Source: an uncultured Clostridia bacterium
GTDB lineage: Bacteria; Bacillota; Clostridia; UMGS1810
Length of the DNA stretch: 12,388 nt
Assembly (NCBI GenBank): GCA_937959315.1
Contig: CALGRC010000228.1
Span: 1 to 12,388, forward strand
Direction: 5' to 3'
Shown here: one piece after another, positions 1 to 7,322 of the stretch
How positions within the stretch are numbered: the first letter of the stretch is position 1
Layout of the letters: every line of letters begins with the position of its first letter
The notes under the pieces: generated by a model
What the model was told of the DNA's origin: nothing
Database searches by the model: none
The model's input: the letters and a program-made list of their open reading frames with translations, nothing else
Translations under genes and position numbers: made by a program

Positions 1-74
1 AAAATCCCATCCTGCGGGGATTCCACCCAGATCCTTCTATCATACGGGTGGGAGAGGAGTATTATATTGCTGTG
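1..74. repeat. Inverted repeat, left arm (fold-back end)
   Basis: Bases 1-74 are a perfect reverse complement of 166-239, with a 91-base spacer. Both arms are the coding sequence of GH43 residues ~5-29, so the left arm is a backwards copy of gene sequence already present to its right. The match stops at base 74 on one side and at 166 on the other, where both copies share CTGTG/CACAG. Confidence 0.95.
70..74. other. Fold-back junction at 5-base microhomology
   Basis: Going down the GH43 gene, the conserved residues LNRVSQ end with codons GTA TCA CAG at 78-70. From here the sequence continues as the inverted copy. The bases CACAG are common to this point and to 166-170 within the gene, so the strand switch happened within 70-74. 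This is the usual form of a template-switch chimera or a fold-back misassembly at a contig end. Confidence 0.8.
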
Positions 75-252
75 ATACCCGGTTGAGCGGTCTTGCAACC
101 AGTTCCCAAGATTTCAAGTCTTTTGAATGATAAATCTGCACACCAGGAAACCATTCAAAGGTTGACACAGCAATATAATACTCCTCTCCCACCCGTATGA
201 TAGAAGGATCTGGGTGGAATCCCCGCAGGATGGGATTTTCAATATATTCCAT
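70..252 (-). CDS. xynB: GH43 beta-xylosidase/alpha-L-arabinofuranosidase, N-terminal fragment
   Basis: Start of a glycoside hydrolase family 43 enzyme that releases xylose (or arabinose) from the non-reducing end of xylo-oligosaccharides by an inverting mechanism. About 61 genuine codons are seen. The N-terminus has the family signature NPILRGFHPDPS, with the general-base Asp at residue 15, then YYIAVSTFEWFPGVQI and a WELVARPLNRVSQ stretch typical of XynB-type beta-xylosidases (~530 residues when whole). There is no signal peptide, so a cytoplasmic enzyme is likely. The ATG at 250-252 is preceded by GTGAGG and lies 43 bases after the stop of the upstream gene; the frame is open further upstream, but that part is inside the preceding gene and lacks family similarity. 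After residue 61 the frame runs into an inverted copy of its own beginning (residues QYNTPLPPV), which is not GH43. The real gene therefore continues off the contig. Family call is firm; substrate is inferred. Confidence 0.9.
166..239. repeat. Inverted repeat, right arm (native GH43 sequence)
   Basis: This arm is in frame with the GH43 start at 252 and encodes conserved family residues including the catalytic Asp motif HPDPS, so it is the native copy. The 1-74 arm is the displaced one. Confidence 0.95.
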
Positions 253-295
253 ATACCTCACGCCCTTTCTTAACACAAATGTATCCTTACTGCCG

Positions 296-2248
296 TCAAA
301 GATCCATATATTGCATCGCATAAAACAACGCCCAATCCTGGTCATTTGCCCATGGATCATAAAACTTCCCATACTGTCCATTGATTAAAAACGGGTACAG
401 ATATGCACAGGATGCCGAACCGTCCGGATGAAACAGACACAGGTGATTACGGAAAATGGCATTTGCACACATCCGGTAATCTGCGTCTCCGGTCGCCAGA
501 AAATAAAGCTGGCAGGCAACCGCCGTCAATACGCTCCAATGGTGTGGGAAAGTGTCGCCGTACAACCGCCGTTTCCCAAACCAATACCCGTCCCAATGTC
601 GGATACTGATTTGATGAAGATGATAATCAGGCTGCTGCCCACAAAAAAGCAAAAGCCTTTGGAGCTGCCGCCGGCCCTCACTTAAATAACACTGTTTTCC
701 GGTGAGCAGATACGCTTCCAGACAATAGATGGCCGCAGGCGCCACTATGCTCTGTTCATAGGAAACCTCATGGGCAGGATAATTTTCAGACGTATCCACC
801 ATGAACTGTACATGCTGAAGGTACTGCCCCAACAATGCATCGCTTTCCCGGTACATCCCCTGCCGCCGCAAAACCGAAATGGATTCCCGCATAGGCAGGC
901 CTATGCCATAAAAACGTCCGCCTCCGTTTGTATAATATGCCTGCAGCACCCGGTACATGGAATCCAGATACGCGCGGTCCCCGTCCGCCAGGAACATCTC
1001 CAACAAGGATACCGCCATCCATGGATAATTATACAGCCTGCAAGCCATGCGGTTTCTGCCGGCATCATCGAATACCTCTCCGGTATCCGCATCATACAGT
1101 TCCCTTCGCGCAAATTGATGATACCGGCGCAGGCTATCCGAAAACAACGTACCGTCATCCCCGTATTTTTGTAGGCACAACGCAAGCAGCGCACTCATGG
1201 CTGCACGCTCCCTGCCCGCATTTTTATCGGCACACTGGCTGTACACCTGCTCGCCAGTCTGGTTATCATAGGCCAGATACGCACCGTACAGGCAATCGCT
1301 GCTGTCCATACATTGCTGATGCCGAACAATAAACCGGCATCTAGTTTGTACAATCCCTGCAAATGCCGGTACCGATAAAAGTTTAATATTGGCATACCGC
1401 CCGTTTTTCCCCAGCGTAATGGTATGTTCCCCTTCCGTCTGCAGCAGGCAGGTATGTATCCCTGCATCTACCGGCTGCGCCGGACCGCTGTCAACGGCGA
1501 GCGTCATCGCGTCCGCAGGTATGTATACCTTTACCGGCTCCCCGGGAAAACAGGTATATTGCTGAGCGCCCACTGCGCACAAATCGTCCATCCGCGCTGC
1601 CCGCTCATAAAATCCCCCTATTTCATCAAACCAAAATAACGTCCATGCTATGGTATGGCTTTGCAACGGCTTAAGTGCAAACCGTCTGGGATACAATATA
1701 AAATTCCCACGGTCATTGCTGTTTTGCCCCCTTACTACGCCATATGCCATAAGGCTGCCCTCTTCCAGTACCAATCCCAAATGCGGGGCTTGCCCACCCA
1801 TCCGGACCGCCATAACATACCCGGCGTCTCCGCCGCACCAAATATGCGCATGGCACCGGTTGTACATACAGGTCCCCGCATCCTGATACCTGTCGGGAAA
1901 TGGGACAGAAATACCAATGTCTCCTACGCCGTATATCTGCGTAGTATCACTGATATTTTTCATGATATACCGTTCGGTAAGCTGCCCCGCGCCCGAAAAT
2001 TCACGCACAATGGCAATTTGCAGGGCGCCTGTTGTATAAACTGTGGTGTGCGTGAGATTTGAAACCGCAATTTCCGCATGTTCCACTGGGTGTTGTACCC
2101 GTTCGCCATACCCATTTACACCCCAAATACGGCCCCAACCGGCGGTGTTTTCCGCCCAATTCATGCCGTACGTATCCTTTGGGCACACCAGCGAACAAAT
2201 GCTGCCATCTTGCTGATTGACGGCAACTGTAAACCATGCGTTGGCCAT
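296..2248 (-). CDS. Six-hairpin (alpha/alpha)6-barrel glycoside hydrolase-like protein
   Basis: A 650-residue protein that looks like a member of the six-hairpin glycosidase superfamily: an N-terminal beta-rich part (about residues 1-290, starting MANAWFTVAV and containing MNWAEN and GRIWGVNGYG) followed by a helical part with repeated aromatic helix-pair patterns. Likely active-site-lining motifs in the helical half are WDGYWFGKR (about 552-560) and YGDTFPHHWS (about 563-572). The arrangement resembles GH154-type beta-glucuronidase-related proteins, but I cannot fix the family or substrate. There is no signal peptide, so it is probably cytoplasmic. The chosen ATG lies 14 bases after the upstream stop and has only a weak AGGG site. 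An in-frame TTG at 2266 overlaps the upstream stop as TTGA and has a stronger GGGAGGGGG about 9 bases before it, so a 656-residue, translationally coupled product is equally possible. It sits between an esterase and GH43, which supports a role in trimming substituted oligosaccharides. Confidence 0.8.
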   Translation of the reverse strand: MANAWFTVAVNQQDGSICSLVCPKDTYGMNWAENTAGWGRIWGVNGYGERVQHPVEHAEIAVSNLTHTTVYTTGALQIAIVREFSGAGQLTERYIMKNISDTTQIYGVGDIGISVPFPDRYQDAGTCMYNRCHAHIWCGGDAGYVMAVRMGGQAPHLGLVLEEGSLMAYGVVRGQNSNDRGNFILYPRRFALKPLQSHTIAWTLFWFDEIGGFYERAARMDDLCAVGAQQYTCFPGEPVKVYIPADAMTLAVDSGPAQPVDAGIHTCLLQTEGEHTITLGKNGRYANIKLLSVPAFAGIVQTRCRFIVRHQQCMDSSDCLYGAYLAYDNQTGEQVYSQCADKNAGRERAAMSALLALCLQKYGDDGTLFSDSLRRYHQFARRELYDADTGEVFDDAGRNRMACRLYNYPWMAVSLLEMFLADGDRAYLDSMYRVLQAYYTNGGGRFYGIGLPMRESISVLRRQGMYRESDALLGQYLQHVQFMVDTSENYPAHEVSYEQSIVAPAAIYCLEAYLLTGKQCYLSEGRRQLQRLLLFCGQQPDYHLHQISIRHWDGYWFGKRRLYGDTFPHHWSVLTAVACQLYFLATGDADYRMCANAIFRNHLCLFHPDGSASCAYLYPFLINGQYGKFYDPWANDQDWALFYAMQYMDL

Positions 2249-2262
2249 AACGCCCTGCGTTA

Positions 2263-4065
2263 TCAATCCCCTTCCCCCTCCCAGCCTTCTACATCTACCA
2301 TACCTGGTACAATGGCCTGGTATCTGCAAAATTCTTCCTCTACTAAAATACCGGCCGTTTCATGTTCCATAGCCGTTGAAAACACCATCCGCACATCCGC
2401 TGGCGGAACATCAGCCAAATCCACAGAAATATCTACATGAGCGCATGCAATCCGCACAGCCACTGCCAGTGCTGCATCAGCGTGAAACTGTATCTGCCCG
2501 ATTTCACCACAGCACTTTTGTAAAAACTGTAAAACTGCCAGCAAATCATATGCCTGCTGTACCGCCAGCGGATATCCCAATACAATTGCTCCTCCTGCAA
2601 CTGTACGCGCCGCGCTGCAATAGCCCAGATGATCCCACGGTGTTGCAGACAAACGGCTGCTGCCCGTTCCGCGCAGTTGCGCTGCTACTGCAATACGACT
2701 GCCTTCCGGCGCAGGCATTGCTTCCAGACCACTTTCCCGGACGGTTATAGACAATTTTGCAGGCCGCCCCATCCCCTGCGGAATCCAAATATGGCATGGT
2801 ATGAAAATCCCCGGATCTGTCTCAAGCGTCACGCATACAAAACGGCAGCCGTCCTGCTGCCGGACATCCTTCTTACAAATCCGGTGCCGCACCGGTCTAT
2901 CCCGCAGCCCAAAATTTGTGTTTTCATTACTGCCAGGATATTCAAACGCTACCTTTCCATGCTGCATTGCAGCGGTTTCATAAGCAATCAGGTGGCTATC
3001 TGGCAAAGGCAGGACCCCAAACGCACCGTCTGGTTCTATGTGTTCCTCTTCCATTACCGGCGTCCTATCTTTTTCCTCCATCAAATACAGATCCATCCAA
3101 TGATATAGCTCCCGCCGCATAGCTGGCCCACACCCATGTTCACCATTTCGGTCAATAAAATAGGACAGATGTCCTTCCTTGCCATAAAGATGATATACAT
3201 GGCGTACATGTTGAACCGTGTCCAGCAACGACGACATCAGGTTGAGTTCATCCTTTGCCCCGCCTATCAAAATATGCGGACGCGGGGCAATCAGGGCGGC
3301 AATATCCTGGATATCTACACCCTTGCGTAACAGGCCAACGGGATAGTACTCCGGACAGCCGGAATATTGCAGGTCGATTAAGTCAACAAATGAAGAAATG
3401 GTACATATCGACGCCACACATGCAACCCGCTTATCCAGCGCAGCGTGATAAATGGCGGTATTCCCCCCTCCAGAGGCGCCGGCACAGCCAATCCGCGCAG
3501 GGTCAACATCACTGCGGGTCAATAGATAATCCATCACCTGCATACTGTCATGTATAAAATACCGGTTCATACATCTACCGTTCAACCAGCTTAGAATCCC
3601 CGCTGTAAAATGCTCATTGCCTCTCGTCCGCTCTCCCCTTCCGTAACAGTCAAACAGCGCGACAACATAGCCCTTTTTCACCAGTCCCAACACCGGCTGC
3701 TGGTGCATAGGATGGGTTTTTGGCAAATGCCCGGTTGTAAACAGAACAGCCGGCATGGGAACCCTTCTGCCGGCCGGGATAAACAGGCTCAGATTTATCG
3801 GGATACCGGGAAGGCTTTCCAGCCAAATATGCTCTATCCGATAATCCGCCCGTTCCACAGCCCCAAGCAGCACAGCATTCCCGGGATGCTTCGGCGGCAA
3901 TCCGCCCAATGCGTCAAGCAGCGCCTGCTTTATTTCCTGCCGCCGGCCCGTCCACTGAGCCACAGAAGAAAGCGCCGCCAGCTCCTGCGTACTTTGCCGC
4001 TGTTTTTTGTGTGCTTCCCGCTCCAAAAACCGCTGTACCATCTGGCGTGATGGATGTAATTCCAA
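2263..4065 (-). CDS. Acetyl-xylan-esterase-like alpha/beta hydrolase with degenerate second domain
   Basis: A serine hydrolase resembling the Abhydrolase_7/acetyl xylan esterase group, predicted to remove acetyl or other acyl esters from oligosaccharides in the cytoplasm (no signal peptide). Counting from the furthest upstream in-frame TTG (4113), the catalytic triad is Ser214 in GASGGG (nucleophile elbow), Asp288 in GGAKDEL and His315 in GKEGHLSYF; TTGHL near 126-130 fits the oxyanion region. Residues ~420-616 repeat the fold (LRGTGSS, then a helix before the expected elbow) but the elbow reads FHADAALA, with no nucleophile Ser, and the protein ends with a VPGM segment. The start is not certain. 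The TTG at 4113 is 3 bases after the previous stop but has a poor site. The TTG at 4065 has AGAGGTG six bases before it and precedes HPSRQMVQRFL, so I chose it (600 residues). The next gene begins 14 bases on, or overlaps this stop. Confidence 0.85.
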   Translation of the reverse strand: MELHPSRQMVQRFLEREAHKKQRQSTQELAALSSVAQWTGRRQEIKQALLDALGGLPPKHPGNAVLLGAVERADYRIEHIWLESLPGIPINLSLFIPAGRRVPMPAVLFTTGHLPKTHPMHQQPVLGLVKKGYVVALFDCYGRGERTRGNEHFTAGILSWLNGRCMNRYFIHDSMQVMDYLLTRSDVDPARIGCAGASGGGNTAIYHAALDKRVACVASICTISSFVDLIDLQYSGCPEYYPVGLLRKGVDIQDIAALIAPRPHILIGGAKDELNLMSSLLDTVQHVRHVYHLYGKEGHLSYFIDRNGEHGCGPAMRRELYHWMDLYLMEEKDRTPVMEEEHIEPDGAFGVLPLPDSHLIAYETAAMQHGKVAFEYPGSNENTNFGLRDRPVRHRICKKDVRQQDGCRFVCVTLETDPGIFIPCHIWIPQGMGRPAKLSITVRESGLEAMPAPEGSRIAVAAQLRGTGSSRLSATPWDHLGYCSAARTVAGGAIVLGYPLAVQQAYDLLAVLQFLQKCCGEIGQIQFHADAALAVAVRIACAHVDISVDLADVPPADVRMVFSTAMEHETAGILVEEEFCRYQAIVPGMVDVEGWEGEGD

Positions 4066-4071
4066 TGCATT

Positions 4072-4078
4072 CACCTCT
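4072..4078 (-). promoter_or_regulatory. Shine-Dalgarno AGAGGTG for the esterase gene
   Basis: AGAGGTG, then a six-base spacer AATGCA, then TTG at 4065-4063. This is the best site in the region and decides the start; the in-frame ATG at 4041 has no site before it. Confidence 0.55.
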
Positions 4079-4116
4079 TCTTCCGCTGTCAATGACACCT
4101 GCGCCGCATACAAAAC

Positions 4117-5343
4117 CTATCCCACTGTTCGATAGCCTGCTTCCGCCAACGGTTGCAGCAAAGTGTCTTTGTCAAAATAAAAACATCGGATCACCAGCCC
4201 CGGAGCCAGGGTACCCTGTGCAAACGTCTGTTCAATATCCACCGTTTGCCCGCCCTGTATGTCCCAATCCAGCTTTTTGACCGCTATCAATTCCCTACTG
4301 GTACTTTGCAAGGTAACAATTAGCCAACCATGCAGGTCTTCAACGTCATGATTTTCCAACTGGATCTGTACCGTTCCCGCTCCATTTTCCTGCCATTCCA
4401 CCTGCCGAACTGTAATTGTAGCCGGATATTGTGCAAAACCAAACGGTTCCTGCCGGGTGCCCGTCCCAAAATGTGCGGCAGTCCCTGGTTTAAGATACAA
4501 TGCCGGCGCAACCCCAACCGCCGCATTATATGCCTGGAATGCAGTCAAATCCTGTTCTGCGGAGCCGTCTACCGCCAGGACATTGGAAGAATTATCCCCC
4601 TGCGGCGTACCCATCCAATACGGATAGGGATTGCCTGCCTGCAATCCCGTTTCCCATTCCGATTGTGCAACTGCCGCCGCAGTCGGTGTTTTTTCAAGGG
4701 AATATCCATTTCCCAAAACATGGGTTTGCAACTCCCTAATGTCCAAAAGAAATACTTTATCCTGCAAATTGCAGTAAATTGCCTGTTCATAATTATCCAA
4801 CCCTGCAAAACTGTCCGTTGCAGCCAATACCTCCGTCCCGCCTTCCCGCAGGCGATGATCTATAAACGACAACAGCACCCGCCGGGTAACTGGTTGGATC
4901 ATATCCCGTTCTGCCGCCGAAAAACCGGACAAAAAGCCAGGTTCTGTTTCATAGCTGTTACAGCCATCTAGCACATGCATATCATCCGGTACACCACCAC
5001 TGTATGCCACCTGCTCCTCCGCACTGTTGAGCCAGCTTCGCAGGCTGGATTCCCCCCAGTAGTTACTCCCGTGCGTACTTCGGTACAAATCCTCCCGCAC
5101 AGTAGTATGGCCGTCCCGTCCCGCATCAAAGGATTTCAACGACAAAATCTGTTCAGAAAACAGCAAATACCCCGTTTCATTGACCGCAATTACCCTCCAC
5201 AAAACAGGTTCCCCATATAACCTGCCAAATTGGACATAACTGCCCGCCGACAGTTCCAACGTTTGCTGTGCGGCAGAAACACCCAATGTCAGTTGTAACA
5301 TAAACAACAGTATCCATACAATGCAAACCGGTTTATACTGCAT
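4117..5343 (-). CDS. Secreted DUF6273 domain protein
   Basis: A 408-residue exported protein of unknown function. Residues 1-25 form a signal peptide (MQYKPVCIVW, a hydrophobic stretch, then GVSAAQ, with likely cleavage after an AXA-like site near 24-25). A DUF6273 domain follows at about 30-290, recognised from YVQFGRLYGEPVLWRVI (36-52), YWGESSLRSWLNS (95-107), YWMGTPQGDNSSN (242-254) with a following VDGS, and VGVAPALYLKP (277-287). The last ~100 residues (about 308-408) look like a small beta-sandwich add-on, with alternating hydrophobics and a QLENHDVEDLHGWL segment. The ATG at 5343 is 8 bases after the stop of the ligase gene; its likely ribosome site GAGGGGTG overlaps that stop, implying coupled translation. 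Placed between the ligase and the esterase, it may act outside the membrane, but the sequence does not reveal an enzymatic activity. Confidence 0.85.
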   Translation of the reverse strand: MQYKPVCIVWILLFMLQLTLGVSAAQQTLELSAGSYVQFGRLYGEPVLWRVIAVNETGYLLFSEQILSLKSFDAGRDGHTTVREDLYRSTHGSNYWGESSLRSWLNSAEEQVAYSGGVPDDMHVLDGCNSYETEPGFLSGFSAAERDMIQPVTRRVLLSFIDHRLREGGTEVLAATDSFAGLDNYEQAIYCNLQDKVFLLDIRELQTHVLGNGYSLEKTPTAAAVAQSEWETGLQAGNPYPYWMGTPQGDNSSNVLAVDGSAEQDLTAFQAYNAAVGVAPALYLKPGTAAHFGTGTRQEPFGFAQYPATITVRQVEWQENGAGTVQIQLENHDVEDLHGWLIVTLQSTSRELIAVKKLDWDIQGGQTVDIEQTFAQGTLAPGLVIRCFYFDKDTLLQPLAEAGYRTVG

Positions 5344-5351
5344 TTCCTCTT

Positions 5352-7310
5352 TCACCCCTCTGCCGATGGCACAAAAACGCTGTCCCAAATGGGAATAAAC
5401 TCTATTTTTTCATAATGCTCTGTATACTGTGCCGGGAATCGCATACTTTGATTTGCCGCACGGGCAGCCGCAAACAACCGTTCCTTTTCCTGCGCCAACT
5501 GTTCTTCTGTCGCTTGCCCTGCCCGGTACAATTGCTGCAAGGCAATGATCGCCGCCTCATACGCCTGGGAGTTGAGCGGCTGAATATCCAGCCATATCCA
5601 GGCCAACTGGTACATGTTGTCAAATTCTTCCATTTGATAAGCCGTGATATACAAGCCCTGTACAATGAAATAATCATATGGATTCCTTTTTCTCGCCTGC
5701 TCCAACCATGCATAGGTATCGGAAACCGCCTCATGCTGTTGTTCGTTTACTTTTGCCAACATGAGAAAAGTATTTGCATCGTTTGGCCGGAATAGCCTAG
5801 CGGCTTGAAATGCTTCCATTGCCTGACCGCCATTTCCCGCCCGATATGACTTCTGCCCGGCAAAGTATAGCCCCTGACCCAACAGCAAATAAACTGCAAA
5901 CATGCCCAACAATAAATTCCCAACAGCGGGCACGATGCTACAAAAAGAAACCGGCTTTCTTACAGTTTTTTCTGGTGCAAGCGCTAAACAACCCGCTAAC
6001 ATTGCAAACACCGCTGGAAAACTCAAATCGACATCCAATAAACTATGTACAACTATCAGCAATACGATGCAAAAGCATACCTTATCCAGCATACAACCTG
6101 TTTTTTTACGCCATATTTGTATCATGCGGACAGCATACCATCCAACGGCGCACAAAAATAAAAGCACAGTAGGAATCCCAGCATCCAGCGCAAACTGCAA
6201 AACCCCGTTGTGGATGTATGGCACCTGATAAAAAACTGACTGGTACATCCCCTGCCGGTATGCCCACATCCCCGGCCCAATCCCCAAAAACGGATGGCCG
6301 GCAATGGCGCGGCAGGCATCCCGCATATATACCAGCCGGGAGAACAGGGAACTCCGGAAAGACACCGCAAGCGCACTGTCTGCCAGCATGACATACAGCA
6401 TACCGCCAACGAAAAGCAAACCAGACAGCAAGCACAGCCCCCAACACAATCCCCGCATGGCAGAATCACCCAGCTTCCACTGCATACGGCTGCAGATTAG
6501 CTGCAAAAGCAACAAACCCAAAAGCGGCAGGCAAGAAAAAACACCCGAACCACACCAATAGGAAAGCGTACACAGCAGCGCAGCCGCTGCCGCAAGCAAT
6601 ACCGTCGCCAGCAGTTCAGCCAGAAGCCGTTGGCTACCTATCAGAAAACATGCTGCAACCATACCGGCCAATAAAAGCGCCAGTACCATCTTGGAAAACG
6701 TCAGGAAAGCAGCAGCCAAAAACAACAGTTCCAAACCATACAATCCTACTTGCCATTTGGGGGTTTTGTACATCTGCCTTCCATATACTGTAAGCAAATA
6801 TCCAACAAGCATCAGCAGGGCGGTTGTATTGGCGTATTGCAGCAGCGATTGCAGCCTGCGCCCCCCGCCGTCCACAAGCACACCGCCTGGCACCAAATCC
6901 ACGAAAAAATAGCCAAACAAACCAATCAAGCACACCAGCAGGCAACCTGTCCAAATACCGATAAAAAATGCCTTGACAAACCGTTTATTCAATAGCAAAA
7001 GCAAAAATATTTGAAACCCAAATAGTACCTTGAACAGCGAAACAACTACCGGATAGGAAAAATGCCCGCCCAAACCACCCAATATCGTATAAGACAGCAC
7101 AAACAAGCAAAACCATTTGCTTTCAGGCGTATGAAGTACCAGCCGCCTGGTGCGCAGCTCCCACACAGACAACACAACAAGCAATACAAACAAACCAAGA
7201 TAGGCCGGTGCAAACCAACTGCCCTGCCATACAATAGAAAGCGCAACCAAACTTCCGAACATCATCTGTTCCAACGGCAATTTAACTGTACAATTATGTT
7301 TCATTTTCAT
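5352..7310 (-). CDS. O-antigen ligase/Wzy-like polytopic membrane protein with TPR-like C-terminus
   Basis: A 652-residue membrane protein of the O-antigen ligase/polymerase superfamily (Wzy_C, PF04932), which joins or polymerises lipid-linked glycans on the outer face of the membrane. About a dozen hydrophobic segments lie between residues 15 and 480. Family marks are GGGRRLQSLLQYANTTA (148-164), the R-rich YpN-type motif, and a large external loop with GHPFLGIGPGMWAYRQGM (338-355) ending in the catalytic-type YIHNGVLQFALDAG with His367. Residues ~484-620 are soluble and helical with a TPR-like pattern (AGQKSYRAGNGGQAMEAFQAA opening), as in many Gram-positive members. The substrate could be a secondary cell-wall polymer or S-layer glycan; this is inference from the SLH neighbours. 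The ATG at 7310 is 12 bases after the GH29 stop and has no clear ribosome site; a second ATG at 7304 is alternative. Expression may depend on coupling. Confidence 0.85.
   Translation of the reverse strand: MKMKHNCTVKLPLEQMMFGSLVALSIVWQGSWFAPAYLGLFVLLVVLSVWELRTRRLVLHTPESKWFCLFVLSYTILGGLGGHFSYPVVVSLFKVLFGFQIFLLLLLNKRFVKAFFIGIWTGCLLVCLIGLFGYFFVDLVPGGVLVDGGGRRLQSLLQYANTTALLMLVGYLLTVYGRQMYKTPKWQVGLYGLELLFLAAAFLTFSKMVLALLLAGMVAACFLIGSQRLLAELLATVLLAAAAALLCTLSYWCGSGVFSCLPLLGLLLLQLICSRMQWKLGDSAMRGLCWGLCLLSGLLFVGGMLYVMLADSALAVSFRSSLFSRLVYMRDACRAIAGHPFLGIGPGMWAYRQGMYQSVFYQVPYIHNGVLQFALDAGIPTVLLFLCAVGWYAVRMIQIWRKKTGCMLDKVCFCIVLLIVVHSLLDVDLSFPAVFAMLAGCLALAPEKTVRKPVSFCSIVPAVGNLLLGMFAVYLLLGQGLYFAGQKSYRAGNGGQAMEAFQAARLFRPNDANTFLMLAKVNEQQHEAVSDTYAWLEQARKRNPYDYFIVQGLYITAYQMEEFDNMYQLAWIWLDIQPLNSQAYEAAIIALQQLYRAGQATEEQLAQEKERLFAAARAANQSMRFPAQYTEHYEKIEFIPIWDSVFVPSAEG
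5353..5360 (-). promoter_or_regulatory. Shine-Dalgarno GAGGGGTG overlapping the ligase stop
   Basis: GAGGGGTG covers the last codons and TGA stop of the ligase gene and lies about 9 bases before the ATG at 5343. A second AGAGG at 5346-5350 is only two bases from the ATG and is too close to be the main site. Confidence 0.5.
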
Positions 7311-7322
7311 GTCGTTTTTGGC

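Noticed and set aside
1..239. Invertible promoter or IS terminal inverted repeats
   Set aside because: Both arms are GH43 coding sequence, the spacer is also coding, and no recombinase or transposase lies nearby.
253..295. Possible promoter or terminator between the six-hairpin gene and GH43
   Set aside because: Only 43 bases with no hairpin, T-run or -10/-35 pair that stands out.
4330..4971. 213-residue open frame on the plus strand
   Set aside because: It is antisense to the DUF6273 gene and rich in Cys, Arg and Pro, as expected of a shadow frame.
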